Of a stretch of 64,000 nt of DNA, positions 17,271 through 26,217 are shown piece by piece. Position 1 is the stretch's first letter. Each line of letters begins with the position of its first letter. Under the pieces are notes generated by a model that saw only the letters and a list, made by a program, of their open reading frames with translations, was not told the origin of the DNA and made no database searches. Where the stretch lies: positions 62,001 through 126,000 of the forward strand of contig NZ_PQIG01000046.1 of the NCBI RefSeq assembly GCF_012349115.1, read 5' to 3'. The DNA comes from Rhizobium ruizarguesonis (GTDB taxonomy: Bacteria; Pseudomonadota; Alphaproteobacteria; Rhizobiales; Rhizobiaceae). A program made the position numbers and the translations under genes.

Positions 17271-17729
17271 ATGTTTCTGCTTCTTGCATTGCTGATCGGT
17301 GTCATATCAGGCCTTCGCGCCATGACCGCTCCGGCCGCCATCGCCTGGGGCGCCGCACTTGGCTCGTTCGATGTCTCGCAGACGCCGCTTGCGTTCATGG
17401 GTTACCAGTGGACGCCGTGGATCTTTACGATCCTCGCCGTCGTCGAACTGATCACCGATCAACTGCCATCCACGCCGTCGCGCAAGGTGCCGGTGCAGTT
17501 CGGCGCCCGCATCGTCATGGGTGCGCTGGCCGGCGCCACGATTGGCGCCGCCAGCAGCCTGCTCTTCGGCGGGCTGATTGCCGGCGTGATCGGCGCAGTC
17601 ATCGGCACATATGGTGGCGCCGCCGTCCGCAGCAGGCTTGCCGGGTCCTTCGGCAAGGACCTGCCGGCCGCTCTCATCGAAGATGCCGTCGCCGTCATCG
17701 GCGCGCTGCTGATCGTGGTCGTGTCATGA
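17271..17729 (+). CDS. DUF4126-type membrane protein
   Basis: This 152-aa hydrophobic protein has four or five membrane segments, opening MFLLLALLIGVISGLRAMTA and carrying the ELITDQLPSTPSRK loop and glycine-rich GALAGATIGAASSLLFGGL typical of DUF4126 (PF13548). No function is established. The ATG at 17271 follows GAGGGATCGC; the open frame extends 17 codons upstream without sense. Its stop overlaps the start of the flavoprotein gene as ATGA, so the two are translationally coupled and probably work together. Confidence 0.8.
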   Translation: MFLLLALLIGVISGLRAMTAPAAIAWGAALGSFDVSQTPLAFMGYQWTPWIFTILAVVELITDQLPSTPSRKVPVQFGARIVMGALAGATIGAASSLLFGGLIAGVIGAVIGTYGGAAVRSRLAGSFGKDLPAALIEDAVAVIGALLIVVVS

Positions 17730-19087
17730 AGAGCTTCGACGCCATCGTTATCGGGGGCGGCCAGGCCGGCCCTTTCCTCGCCGCCCGCATGGTCGAAAAG
17801 GGCATGAAGGTGGCGCTGATCGAGCGCAAGTTCCTCGGCGGCACCTGCGTCAATGCCGGCTGCATGCCGACGAAGACGCTGGTCGCCAGCGCCCGCGCCG
17901 CCCATGTCGCAAGAAGGGGCGCGGTTTACGGCGTCAATATCCCAGGCGAGATCGCCATCGACATGAAGGTGGTCAGGGCCCGTGCCGAAACCGTGACCAT
18001 GAATGCCCGCAACGGCCTGATCGGCTGGTTCGCCGGCATGGACGGCATGACCGTAATCTACGGCCACGCCCGTTTCGAGGACCCGAAGACCGTCAGCGTC
18101 AACGGCGAGACGCTGACCGCACCGCGCATCTTCCTCAATGTCGGCGCGCGGCCGGTCATCCCCGACCTGCCCGGGATCAACGATATCGACTATCTCACCA
18201 GCACCTCGATCATCCATCTCGACACGCTGCCACGGCATCTGGCCGTCATCGGCGGCAGCTATATCGGGCTGGAGTTCGCGCAGATGTATCGCCGCTTCGG
18301 CGCCGAAGTCAGCGTCATCGAGCATGGCCCGAAGCTCGCATCGCGTGAGGATGAGGATATATCCGATGCGATCGCCGATGTCCTGCGCTCGGAGGGCATC
18401 GACATTCATACCGGCGCCAGCGACATCGCCTTTTCCAGGAACAGCGACGGAATAACGGTCGCCACCGATTCAGCGAGGATCGATGCGAGCCATGTGCTGA
18501 TCGCCACCGGCCGCAAGCCGAACACCGACGATCTCGGCCTCGATGCCGCCGGCGTCGTCACCGACAAGCATGGCTATATCACCGTCGACGACAGGCTTGC
18601 CACCAATGTCGACGGCATCTGGGCGCTCGGCGACTGCAATGGCCACGGCGCCTTCACCCACACCTCCTACAATGATTTCGAGATCGCCGCCGCCAATCTG
18701 CTCGACGGCGACGACCGCAAGGTCTCAAGCCGCATCCTGGCCTATGCGCTTTATATCGACCCGCCGCTTGGCCGCGTCGGCATGACGGAAAAGCAGGCGC
18801 GCGCCTCGGGACGCAAGATCATGATCTCGACCCGGCCGATGAGCCGCGTCGGCCGCGCCAACGAGCGCGGCGAGACCAAGGGCTTCATGAAGGTGATCGC
18901 CGACGCCGAGACTAAAAAAATCCTCGGTGCGGCGATCCTCGGCATCGAAGGCGACGAGGTGATCCACGGCATCGTAGACGCGATGAATGCGGGAACGACG
19001 TATCCGGCATTGCAATGGTCGGTGCCGATCCATCCGACGGTGTCGGAGCTGATCCCGACGCTGCTTGGGGATTTGAAGCCGGTTTAG
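17726..19087 (+). CDS. MerA-like FAD/NAD(P)-disulfide oxidoreductase
   Basis: This 453-aa group I pyridine nucleotide-disulfide oxidoreductase has an FAD GxGxxG at residues 9-14 (IGGGQAG), redox-active Cys pair in GGTCVNAGCMPTK, NAD(P) site VIGGSYIGLEFAQMY, FAD-closing GIWALGDCNGHGAFTHTSYND and a dimer-interface HPTVSE motif whose His/Glu form the catalytic dyad. It resembles mercuric reductases but lacks both the N-terminal heavy-metal domain and the C-terminal vicinal cysteines (it ends LGDLKPV), so mercury reduction is unlikely. The start overlaps the DUF4126 stop (ATGA). Its physiological disulfide or quinone substrate is unknown. Confidence 0.85.
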   Translation: MKSFDAIVIGGGQAGPFLAARMVEKGMKVALIERKFLGGTCVNAGCMPTKTLVASARAAHVARRGAVYGVNIPGEIAIDMKVVRARAETVTMNARNGLIGWFAGMDGMTVIYGHARFEDPKTVSVNGETLTAPRIFLNVGARPVIPDLPGINDIDYLTSTSIIHLDTLPRHLAVIGGSYIGLEFAQMYRRFGAEVSVIEHGPKLASREDEDISDAIADVLRSEGIDIHTGASDIAFSRNSDGITVATDSARIDASHVLIATGRKPNTDDLGLDAAGVVTDKHGYITVDDRLATNVDGIWALGDCNGHGAFTHTSYNDFEIAAANLLDGDDRKVSSRILAYALYIDPPLGRVGMTEKQARASGRKIMISTRPMSRVGRANERGETKGFMKVIADAETKKILGAAILGIEGDEVIHGIVDAMNAGTTYPALQWSVPIHPTVSELIPTLLGDLKPV

Positions 19088-19129
19088 CGATGAATTGATG
19101 CTTGGAAAGCGACAGCTGGAGGCGGCTGA

Positions 19130-19699
19130 GTGTCTATCGAACTGCTGATCGAGCACTACGGCCTTTTGGCGATATTTCTGGGTGCAGCCTTCGAAGGCGA
19201 AACAGCCGCCTTCCTTGGCGGCGTCATTTCCCACCGCGGGCTGCTGACCTATTGGTCGGCGTCGCTTGCGGCAACGGCAGGATCCTTCGCCGGCGATCAG
19301 TTCTGGTTCTTCGCCGGCCGTTATGCGGCTCGATGGGGTCTCGTCCGCCGGCTGATGGAAACACCGGCGCTGGCGCGCGCAACCCGGCTCCTGGAACGAT
19401 ATCCCACAGGCTTCATCCTTGCGTTTCGTTTCCTGGTTGGGTTGCGGACGATCAGCCCGATCGTCATCGGGACAACGCGAATTGCGACCGGGAAATTCAT
19501 CATCCTGAATGCCGTGGCCGCGCTGGTGTGGGGGCAGCTGTTCACGGCGCTCGGTTATGTGTTCGGGCACGGCATCGAACAGACATTGGGCCACCTTCCG
19601 CTTCACCGCCACCTGTTGATCGCAGTCGGAGCCGCGGCTGTCGTCGCAGCCGCGGCTCTTGCCTTTCGCAAGATGAAACTGAGCGCCAGGCACTCATAG
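19130..19699 (+). CDS. DedA-family membrane protein
   Basis: This 189-aa inner-membrane protein of the DedA/VTT family is related to undecaprenyl-phosphate and phospholipid flippases. Conserved pieces are visible: FEGETAAFLGGVISHRG, GDQFWFFAGRYA, the FLVGLRTISPIVIG segment with the essential Arg, then NAVAALVWGQLFTALGYVFG. The start is a GTG at 19130 with GGAGG 7-11 bases upstream. It lies 42 bases after the flavoprotein gene and could share its transcript. A RIME-type repeat follows immediately. Confidence 0.85.
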   Translation: MSIELLIEHYGLLAIFLGAAFEGETAAFLGGVISHRGLLTYWSASLAATAGSFAGDQFWFFAGRYAARWGLVRRLMETPALARATRLLERYPTGFILAFRFLVGLRTISPIVIGTTRIATGKFIILNAVAALVWGQLFTALGYVFGHGIEQTLGHLPLHRHLLIAVGAAAVVAAAALAFRKMKLSARHS

Positions 19700-19711
19700 C
19701 GGTATGGCGTC

Positions 19712-19827
19712 CTAGAACAGGATAATTTTAGGCCGGGTCGGCCTAAAATCTGAATCCTGTTCTAAATTATATAGTTGGAGCATGATGTCGTCCGAAAACC
19801 GATCACACTTTTCGGCATCATGCTCTA
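19712..19827. repeat. RIME-type palindromic intergenic repeat
   Basis: Two adjacent large palindromes fill the space between convergent genes. The first is built on GAACAGGAT ... ATCCTGTTC around TTTTAGGCC-GGGTC-GGCCTAAAA (19715-19764). The second runs from GAGCATGATG to CATCATGCTC with TTCGGA and CCGAAA-type inner arms (19778-19825). This is the layout of the rhizobial intergenic mosaic element RIME. Its last bases include the stop codon of the dehydrogenase gene. It can act as a bidirectional terminator. Confidence 0.75.
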
Positions 19828-20868
19828 GTCCATCACGATCTGCAGCTTCACGTCGCTCGGCCGCGCCTCGACGGCGCGATCAAACGCCGTGATCGAGTCC
19901 TCGAATTTGAAGGTCTCTGATATCAGCGGCTTCAGATCGACGCGTCCCGAGCCGAGCAGCGCGATAGAGCGCTCATACTGGTGCGCATAGCGGAACACCG
20001 TCTCGATGCGGATTTCCTTGGTGGATGCCGTCGAGACGTCGAAGCCGATCGGGTTGACCGGCAGGCCGACGACGACGATGACGCCGCCCGGGCGCGGCAG
20101 CGCCATGATCGTCTCCCAGGCCTTCGGCGAACCGGAGCATTCGAAGACGACATCGGCGCCCCAGCCGTCGGTCAGCCGGCCGACCTCTTCGACCAGGTTC
20201 TTCTCGCGGATATTGACCGGAATGACACCCTGGTACTGTGCGGCGATATCGAGCTTCGGCTGGGCGAGATCGGCAACGATCGCGCGGGAGCAGCCGCCGG
20301 CAAGGGCCGCGATCGCCACCATCGTGCCGATCGGCCCGGCGCCGAGGATGACGGCAGTGTCGCCCGGCACAATTTTCGCCTTGCTCGCCGCCTGCATGCC
20401 GACGGCAAAGGGCTCGACCATGGCGCCTTCGGCAAAGCTGACATTGTCGGGCAGCTTGAAGGTGTAATTGGCGGGATGCACGACCTCCGGCGTCAGCACG
20501 CCGTGGATTGGCGGGGTCGCCCAGAAGGTGACGGCCGGGTCGATATTGTACATGCCGAGCCGGCTTGCCTTGGAATTCGGATCGGGAATGCCAGGCTCCA
20601 TGCAGACGCGGTCGCCGACTTTCAGATGGGTGACGCCGGCGCCGACCTCGACCACCGTGCCCGCCGCCTCATGGCCGAGCACCATCGGCGCGTTGACGAC
20701 GAAGGGGCCGATCTTGCCGTGCGTGTAATAATGCACGTCCGAACCGCAGACGCCGACCGTGTGGATCCTGATCTTCACCTCGCCGGGGCCGGTTTCGAGC
20801 GGCAGATCGATATCGCGGAGCGCAAGCTCATGCTGGCGCTCGAGGACAAGCGCGCGGACTTTGGTCAT
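19825..20868 (-). CDS. Zinc-dependent xylitol/sorbitol-type dehydrogenase
   Basis: This 347-aa medium-chain dehydrogenase is of the polyol dehydrogenase class, oxidising a sugar alcohol such as xylitol to its ketose with NAD+. It shows the zinc ligands in [13 protein letters not shown] and [12 protein letters not shown], the sorbitol-dehydrogenase-like [17 protein letters not shown] in place of the four-Cys structural zinc loop, EPFAVGMQA, and the Rossmann site [13 protein letters not shown]. The length is normal. GGAAGGAAACC lies upstream of the ATG. It stands alone; no transporter or kinase is adjacent, so the physiological polyol remains open (xylitol, sorbitol, arabitol). Confidence 0.85.
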   Translation of the reverse strand: MTKVRALVLERQHELALRDIDLPLETGPGEVKIRIHTVGVCGSDVHYYTHGKIGPFVVNAPMVLGHEAAGTVVEVGAGVTHLKVGDRVCMEPGIPDPNSKASRLGMYNIDPAVTFWATPPIHGVLTPEVVHPANYTFKLPDNVSFAEGAMVEPFAVGMQAASKAKIVPGDTAVILGAGPIGTMVAIAALAGGCSRAIVADLAQPKLDIAAQYQGVIPVNIREKNLVEEVGRLTDGWGADVVFECSGSPKAWETIMALPRPGGVIVVVGLPVNPIGFDVSTASTKEIRIETVFRYAHQYERSIALLGSGRVDLKPLISETFKFEDSITAFDRAVEARPSDVKLQIVMD

Positions 20869-21085
20869 CGTCGGTTTCCTTCCCTAGTGGCTTGCCCATG
20901 ACTCCATCGGGCAGTGTTGCAGCTGACTATAAAGCCCGAAGCCTTCCCAATTCAACCAGATTGCGAAGGCTTTTGCTCAACAAATGAAAAAATGCTCACT
21001 CGTACTTCCCGAGGCTCAGTGACGGCAGCGGCCCGTCCGAAACCTGCACCAGCCTGATCCGACGGCGAGCGGCCCCATAAGGGCA

Positions 21086-21102
21086 TTTATAAGATTTTTA
21101 TA
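21086..21102 (+). promoter_or_regulatory. Probable KdpE box
   Basis: TTTATA-agatt-TTTATA at 21086-21102 is a direct repeat of a T-rich hexamer with 11-base periodicity, matching the E. coli KdpE operator pattern (TTTATA, 5 bases, TTTACA). It lies 159 bases before the first kdp-locus gene. Binding by the KdpE encoded at 28923 is inference. The surrounding stretch 20869-21260 holds no other convincing gene. Confidence 0.55.
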
Positions 21103-21260
21103 TAGATGGCCTGTCGTCCGTCTCGAACCTTTATGCGCTTCGGCTCCATATTCATGGCCGAGAGATCGAAAGATCATCTCCACGCCAGAAAGCATGAAAG
21201 GCGGCCTCCCAGCGCCCTTTGTCTTGTCTGACTCCAAGAAGAACAACAGGAGTCACGATC

Positions 21261-21344
21261 ATGATGGATATCATTCTACTTGGCACGGCGATCATATTCT
21301 TTGCGCTGTGCTTTGCCTACACCCGAGCCTGCGACAGGCTTTGA
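21261..21344 (+). CDS. 27-aa membrane peptide at the head of the kdp operon
   Basis: This tiny gene reads MMDIILLGTAIIFFALCFAY then TRACDRL: one hydrophobic segment followed by a short basic/acidic tail. AGGAG lies 9-13 bases before the ATG. It is followed after 14 bases by kdpF. From memory, similar peptides ending in R-A-C-(D/E)-R-L precede kdpF in many proteobacterial kdp operons, usually unannotated because of size. It may be a second small subunit or a regulator of the KdpFABC complex; the function is unknown. Confidence 0.65.
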   Translation: MMDIILLGTAIIFFALCFAYTRACDRL

Positions 21345-21358
21345 CAGGAGAAACGACG

Positions 21359-21448
21359 ATGACCCTCGATTATGTCTTGAGCGGTGCCGTAACCGTGTTT
21401 CTCACCGTTTACCTCACCTACGCTCTCCTTCGCCCAGAACGCTTTTGA
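21359..21448 (+). CDS. kdpF: Potassium-transporting ATPase small subunit KdpF
   Basis: This 29-aa single-span peptide opens MTLDYVLSGAVTVFLTVYLT and ends YALLRPERF. The length, one membrane helix and C-terminal (L)LRPERF are characteristic of KdpF, which stabilises the KdpABC complex in the membrane. AGGAGAAACG precedes the ATG. It is placed as expected, 69 bases before kdpA. Confidence 0.88.
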   Translation: MTLDYVLSGAVTVFLTVYLTYALLRPERF

Positions 21449-21517
21449 AGAGAACTGGCGCTTCTGAGGTCGCGCATCCGCGAGCGAGAAGCAGCCGGGA
21501 ATTGAAAGTTACCCCAA

Positions 21518-23221
21518 ATGACCCTCAACGGATGGCTTCAGATCCTGCTTTACTGCGGGATCGTCCTCGTGCTCGTCAAACCGCTCGGCGGTTACATGAC
21601 GCGTGTCTACAATGGCGAGCGCACATTCCTCTCCCCGGTCCTCGTTCCGATCGAACGGGGGCTTTACGCCATTGCCGGCACCAGCGAGCGCGAGGAGCAG
21701 CATTGGACCTCCTATGCCTTCGCGATGCTGATGTTCAACCTGCTCGGTGTGCTTATCCTCTACGCGCTCCTGCGCTTCCAGGACATCCTGCCCTATAATC
21801 CGGCCGGCATGGCCGCCGTCCCGCCGGAGCTTTCGTTCAACACCGCCGTCAGCTTTCCCACCAACACCAACTGGCAGAATTACGGCGGCGAAAGCACCAT
21901 GTCGTATCTGACCCAGATGGCCGGCTTCACGGTGCAGAACTTCCTGTCGGCCGCGACCGGCATGGCGATCGCTGTCGCCTTCATCCGTGCCTTCGCACGG
22001 GCGTCGGGCAAGGCGATCGGCAATTTCTGGGTCGATATGATCCGCGGCACGTTCTACATCCTGCTGCCGATCTGCATCGTGCTGACCATCGTCTACGTCT
22101 ATCTCGGCGTACCGCAGACGCTTGGCGCCTATGTCAATGCGACCACGCTCGAAGGCGCGCAGCAGACGATTGCCGTCGGCCCCGTCGCCTCGCAGCTTGC
22201 GATCAAGATGCTCGGCACCAATGGCGGCGGCTTCTTCAACGCCAATTCGGCCCATCCGTTCGAAAATCCCGACGCGATCTCCAATCTCATCCAGATGGTC
22301 TCGATCTTCGCGATCGGCGCGGCTTTGACCAACGTCTTCGGCCGCATGGTCGGCAACCAGCGCCAGGGCTGGGCGATCCTTGCCACGATGGGCGTGCTGT
22401 TCGTCGCAGGCGTCATCGTGACCTATTGGGCTGAAGCTGCCGGCAACCCGCTGATGCATGCCTTCGGTCTTGGCGGCGGCAATATGGAAGGCAAGGAAGT
22501 CCGCTTCGGCGTCGCCCTGTCATCGCTGTTTGCGGTCATTACCACGGCCGCCTCCTGCGGCGCGGTCAATGCCATGCATGGCAGCTTTACCGCGCTTGGC
22601 GGCCTGATCCCGCTAATCAACATGCAGCTCGGCGAGATCATCGTCGGCGGTGTCGGCGCGGGCTTCTACGGCATCCTGCTCTTCATCATCGTCGCCGTCT
22701 TCGTCGCCGGCCTGATGGTCGGCCGCACGCCGGAATATCTCGGCAAGAAGATCGAGGCGAAGGAAATGAAAATGGCCGTTCTCGCCATCCTCTGCCTGCC
22801 GCTCGCCATGCTGGTCTTCACCGCGATCGCCACCGTGCTGCCTTCCGCCGTCGCCTCCGTCGGCACCGCCGGCCCGCACGGTTTCTCCGAGATTCTCTAT
22901 GCCTATACGTCGGCTGCGGCCAACAACGGCTCGGCATTCGGCGGCCTGACCGGCAATACGCCCTGGTACAACATCACTCTCGGCATCGGCATGCTCGCTG
23001 GCCGCTTCCTGGTCATCATCCCGGCGCTTGCAATCGCCGGCTCGCTGATCGCCAAGAAGACGGTCCCAGCCTCGGCGGGCACCTTCCCGACGGACGGTCC
23101 GCTCTTCGTCGGCCTTCTCGTCGGCACGATCCTGATCGTCGGCGGTCTGACCTTCTTCCCGGCACTGGCGCTCGGCCCGATCGTCGAACACCTGGTTGCG
23201 ATCGCGGGGCAGACCTTCTGA
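21518..23221 (+). CDS. kdpA: Potassium-transporting ATPase subunit A
   Basis: This is the K+-selective channel-like subunit of the high-affinity KdpFABC pump, 567 aa, with about ten membrane helices. Selectivity-filter-type segments are visible, including [38 protein letters not shown] and NNGSAFGGL, and TAASCGAVN. Length and order match the family. It follows kdpF and is followed by a 51-codon small gene before kdpB. The pump scavenges K+ when external levels are low. Confidence 0.97.
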   Translation: MTLNGWLQILLYCGIVLVLVKPLGGYMTRVYNGERTFLSPVLVPIERGLYAIAGTSEREEQHWTSYAFAMLMFNLLGVLILYALLRFQDILPYNPAGMAAVPPELSFNTAVSFPTNTNWQNYGGESTMSYLTQMAGFTVQNFLSAATGMAIAVAFIRAFARASGKAIGNFWVDMIRGTFYILLPICIVLTIVYVYLGVPQTLGAYVNATTLEGAQQTIAVGPVASQLAIKMLGTNGGGFFNANSAHPFENPDAISNLIQMVSIFAIGAALTNVFGRMVGNQRQGWAILATMGVLFVAGVIVTYWAEAAGNPLMHAFGLGGGNMEGKEVRFGVALSSLFAVITTAASCGAVNAMHGSFTALGGLIPLINMQLGEIIVGGVGAGFYGILLFIIVAVFVAGLMVGRTPEYLGKKIEAKEMKMAVLAILCLPLAMLVFTAIATVLPSAVASVGTAGPHGFSEILYAYTSAAANNGSAFGGLTGNTPWYNITLGIGMLAGRFLVIIPALAIAGSLIAKKTVPASAGTFPTDGPLFVGLLVGTILIVGGLTFFPALALGPIVEHLVAIAGQTF

Positions 23222-23230
23222 GGTGATGTC

Positions 23231-23386
23231 ATGATCCTCCGTCACAGGCTCCGCAATGCCTTCCACCCTCGTTCCGGTGCGCCGGGACGACGAAATGGCC
23301 CGACGGCCCGCGCCTCCGACATCATCCTGGTGATGATGGCAGGCCTCCTCGTCATCGTCGCCGCATTCAAGATCCTACAGGGCTGA
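23231..23386 (+). CDS. 51-aa single-span membrane protein between kdpA and kdpB
   Basis: This frame starts [18 protein letters not shown], a basic arginine-rich head of about 29 residues, and ends with one hydrophobic helix, [18 protein letters not shown] then KILQG. It begins 9 bases after the kdpA stop with GAGGTG upstream and ends 44 bases before kdpB, on the same strand. The positive-inside rule puts the head in the cytoplasm. It has the shape of a small regulatory or assembly subunit of a membrane complex. I do not recognise a family. Codon choice looks like that of its neighbours, which argues that it is translated. Confidence 0.55.
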   Translation: MILRHRLRNAFHPRSGAPGRRNGPTARASDIILVMMAGLLVIVAAFKILQG

Positions 23387-23430
23387 CCGGCTCCCGGTTC
23401 GCCACCCTCGTTTCAAAGCTGGAGTCTCTT

Positions 23431-25491
23431 ATGAGCCAGGCAAAATCCGCGAGTATCATGGATAGTCGCATCCTCATTCCGGCGGTGGGCGCCGCTTTCA
23501 AGAAGCTGAACCCCCGCGCGCTTGCCAGAAACCCGGTCATGTTCGTCGTGGCCACGGTCTCGGTGCTGACCACCGTCCTCTTCCTGCGCGATCTCGTAGC
23601 AGGCAACGGCAATCTCGGCTTCTCGTTCCAGATCAATCTCTGGCTCTGGTTCACCGTGCTCTTTGCCAATTTCGCCGAAGCCGTCGCCGAAGGCCGCGGC
23701 AAGGCGCAGGCGGATTCGCTGCGCAAGGCGCGCACCGAAACCCAGGCGAAGCTGCTCACCGCCAACAATGGCAGTGGCTACCGCATGGTGCCGGGCACCA
23801 GCCTCAAGGTCGGCGATCTCGTGCTCGTCGAGGCCGGCGACATCATCCCCTCGGACGGCGAGGTGATCGAAGGTGTGGCCTCCGTCAACGAAGCGGCGAT
23901 AACAGGCGAATCCGCCCCTGTCATCCGCGAATCCGGCGGCGACCGCTCGGCCGTTACCGGCGGCACGCAGGTGCTGTCCGACTGGATCCGTGTCCGCATC
24001 ACCGCGGCTGCCGGCTCGACCTTCATCGACCGGATGATTGCGCTCGTCGAAGGTGCGGAACGCCAGAAGACGCCGAACGAGATCGCGCTCAACATTCTGC
24101 TCGCCGGCATGACGCTGATCTTCGTGCTCGCCACCGCGACGATCCCGAGCTTTGCCATCTATGCCGGCGGCTCGATCCCGATCATCGTGCTCGTCGCCCT
24201 CTTCGTCACCCTGATCCCGACGACGATCGGCGCGCTGCTCTCGGCAATCGGCATCGCCGGCATGGACCGCCTCGTCCGCTTCAACGTGCTCGCCATGTCC
24301 GGCCGCGCGGTCGAAGCCGCCGGCGACGTCGACACACTGCTGCTCGACAAGACGGGCACGATCACGCTCGGCAATCGCCAGGCGACGACCTTCCGTCCGG
24401 TCCGCGGCGTTTCCGAACAGGATCTCGCCGATGCCGCCCAGCTCGCCTCGCTTGCCGACGAAACGCCGGAAGGCCGTTCCATCGTCGTGCTCGCCAAGGA
24501 GAAATACGCGATCCGCGGCCGCGACATGGCAAGCCTGAAAGCAACCTTCGTGCCCTTCACCGCCCAGACCCGCATGAGCGGCGTCGATCTCGAAGGAGCC
24601 TCGATCCGCAAGGGTGCGGTCGATGCCGTGCTGACCTATGTCAATGGCGATTCATCCTCGAAAAACGGCAGCGAGGTCGTGCGCGAACTGCAGTCGATCG
24701 CCGACGAAGTCGCCAAATCAGGCGGCACGCCGCTGGCCGTTGCCCGCGACGGCAGGCTGCTCGGCGTCATCCAGCTCAAGGATATCGTCAAGGGCGGCAT
24801 CCGCGAGCGCTTCACCGAGCTGCGTCGCATGGGCATCCGCACCGTGATGATCACAGGCGATAACCCGCTGACGGCAGCCGCCATCGCAGCCGAAGCCGGC
24901 GTCGACGACTTCCTCGCCCAGGCGACGCCGGAGATGAAGCTGGCGCTGATGCGCGAGGAACAGTCGAAGGGCAAGCTTGTCGCCATGTGCGGCGACGGCA
25001 CCAACGATGCGCCCGCACTTGCCCAGGCCGATGTCGGCGTCGCCATGAACACCGGCACCGTCGCCGCCCGCGAGGCCGGCAACATGGTCGATCTCGATAG
25101 CGATCCGACGAAGCTCATCGAGATCGTCGAGATCGGCAAGCAGCTCCTGATGACGCGCGGCGCGCTGACGACGTTTTCGATCGCCAACGACATTGCCAAG
25201 TACTTCGCCATCATCCCGGCGATGTTCCTGACCTTCTACCCGCAGCTCGGCGTGCTCAACATCATGGGATTGTCGACGCCGCAAAGCGCCATCCTCTCGG
25301 CGATCATCTTCAATGCGCTGATCATCATCGCACTGATCCCGCTGTCATTGAAGGGTGTCCGCTACCGTCCGATCGGCGCCGGCGCGCTGCTGTCGCGCAA
25401 CCTGCTGATTTATGGTGCCGGCGGCATCATCGTCCCCTTCATCGGCATCAAGGCGATCGACATGGCTGTCGCAGCCCTCGGCCTCGCCTAA
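23431..25491 (+). CDS. kdpB: Potassium-transporting P-type ATPase subunit B
   Basis: This is the catalytic subunit of the Kdp pump, 686 aa. The phosphorylation motif [14 protein letters not shown] has its Asp at residue 306, matching D307 of E. coli. The actuator [14 protein letters not shown], hinge [22 protein letters not shown] and the nucleotide-binding region (about 320-450) are intact. About seven membrane segments are present. ATP hydrolysis here is coupled to K+ movement through KdpA. It stands 44 bases after the small inserted gene. Confidence 0.97.
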   Translation: MSQAKSASIMDSRILIPAVGAAFKKLNPRALARNPVMFVVATVSVLTTVLFLRDLVAGNGNLGFSFQINLWLWFTVLFANFAEAVAEGRGKAQADSLRKARTETQAKLLTANNGSGYRMVPGTSLKVGDLVLVEAGDIIPSDGEVIEGVASVNEAAITGESAPVIRESGGDRSAVTGGTQVLSDWIRVRITAAAGSTFIDRMIALVEGAERQKTPNEIALNILLAGMTLIFVLATATIPSFAIYAGGSIPIIVLVALFVTLIPTTIGALLSAIGIAGMDRLVRFNVLAMSGRAVEAAGDVDTLLLDKTGTITLGNRQATTFRPVRGVSEQDLADAAQLASLADETPEGRSIVVLAKEKYAIRGRDMASLKATFVPFTAQTRMSGVDLEGASIRKGAVDAVLTYVNGDSSSKNGSEVVRELQSIADEVAKSGGTPLAVARDGRLLGVIQLKDIVKGGIRERFTELRRMGIRTVMITGDNPLTAAAIAAEAGVDDFLAQATPEMKLALMREEQSKGKLVAMCGDGTNDAPALAQADVGVAMNTGTVAAREAGNMVDLDSDPTKLIEIVEIGKQLLMTRGALTTFSIANDIAKYFAIIPAMFLTFYPQLGVLNIMGLSTPQSAILSAIIFNALIIIALIPLSLKGVRYRPIGAGALLSRNLLIYGAGGIIVPFIGIKAIDMAVAALGLA

Positions 25492-25566
25492 GGCCTGGAG
25501 CCATCCCGGTTCCGAGAGGATCGGAACCGGAGCTCTTCGCAAAAGAACACTCCAAGGAGTAAGACA

Positions 25567-26136
25567 ATGCTGAAAGAACTTCGTCCGGCAATCGTCATGA
25601 TCGTCGCCACCACCGCCATAACCGGCCTTCTCTACCCGCTCGCCATGACGGGTGCTGCCCAGGCCCTCTTCCCGACCCAGGCGAACGGCAGCCTGATCGA
25701 GAAGAACGGCCAGGTGATCGGCTCGACGCTGATCGGTCAGGCCTTCACCAGCGACAAGTATTTCCACGGCCGCCCTTCGGCCGCCGGCGACGGCTACAAT
25801 GCGGCCGCCTCCACCGGCTCTAACCTCGGCCCGACCAGCCAGAAGCTGATCGACCGCGTCAAGGGTGATTACGAGGCAGCCAAGGCGGCGAACCCGACGG
25901 CCGAAGTCCCCGCCGACCTCGTCACCGCTTCGGGCAGCGGCCTCGACCCCCATATCTCGCCGGAAGCGGCCTATTTCCAGGTACCGCGCGTCGCCAAGGC
26001 ACGCAGCATGGATGAAGCCAAGGTCAAGGCACTGGTCGACGGCGCCGTTCAAGCCCGCGAACTCGGCATTCTCGGCGAACCTACAGTCAATGTTCTGGCG
26101 TTGAACCAGACCCTTGATGCTTCTATGACTCAGTGA
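25567..26136 (+). CDS. kdpC: Potassium-transporting ATPase subunit C
   Basis: This 189-aa single-span subunit has a membrane helix near residues 10-30 ([20 protein letters not shown]) and a periplasmic domain with [20 protein letters not shown], the [17 protein letters not shown] segment, and [14 protein letters not shown], all hallmark KdpC motifs. It stabilises the pump and raises its K+/nucleotide affinity. AAGGAG precedes the ATG. It ends 81 bases before kdpD. Confidence 0.96.
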   Translation: MLKELRPAIVMIVATTAITGLLYPLAMTGAAQALFPTQANGSLIEKNGQVIGSTLIGQAFTSDKYFHGRPSAAGDGYNAAASTGSNLGPTSQKLIDRVKGDYEAAKAANPTAEVPADLVTASGSGLDPHISPEAAYFQVPRVAKARSMDEAKVKALVDGAVQARELGILGEPTVNVLALNQTLDASMTQ

Positions 26137-26217
26137 CCCTGCCAGGCTGGGCGCACCCGTTCATTCCCATCCGCGGTAGCGCCCGCCCCGGCAGGCATTT
26201 GCAGAAAGACCATACGC

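Noticed and set aside
17222..17725. N-terminal extension of the MerA-like flavoprotein
   Set aside because: The upstream 168 codons are an out-of-frame reading of the DUF4126 gene; the ATGA overlap at 17726 is the natural start.
17726..19087. Mercuric reductase assignment
   Set aside because: No N-terminal metal domain and no C-terminal Cys pair, and no mer genes around it.
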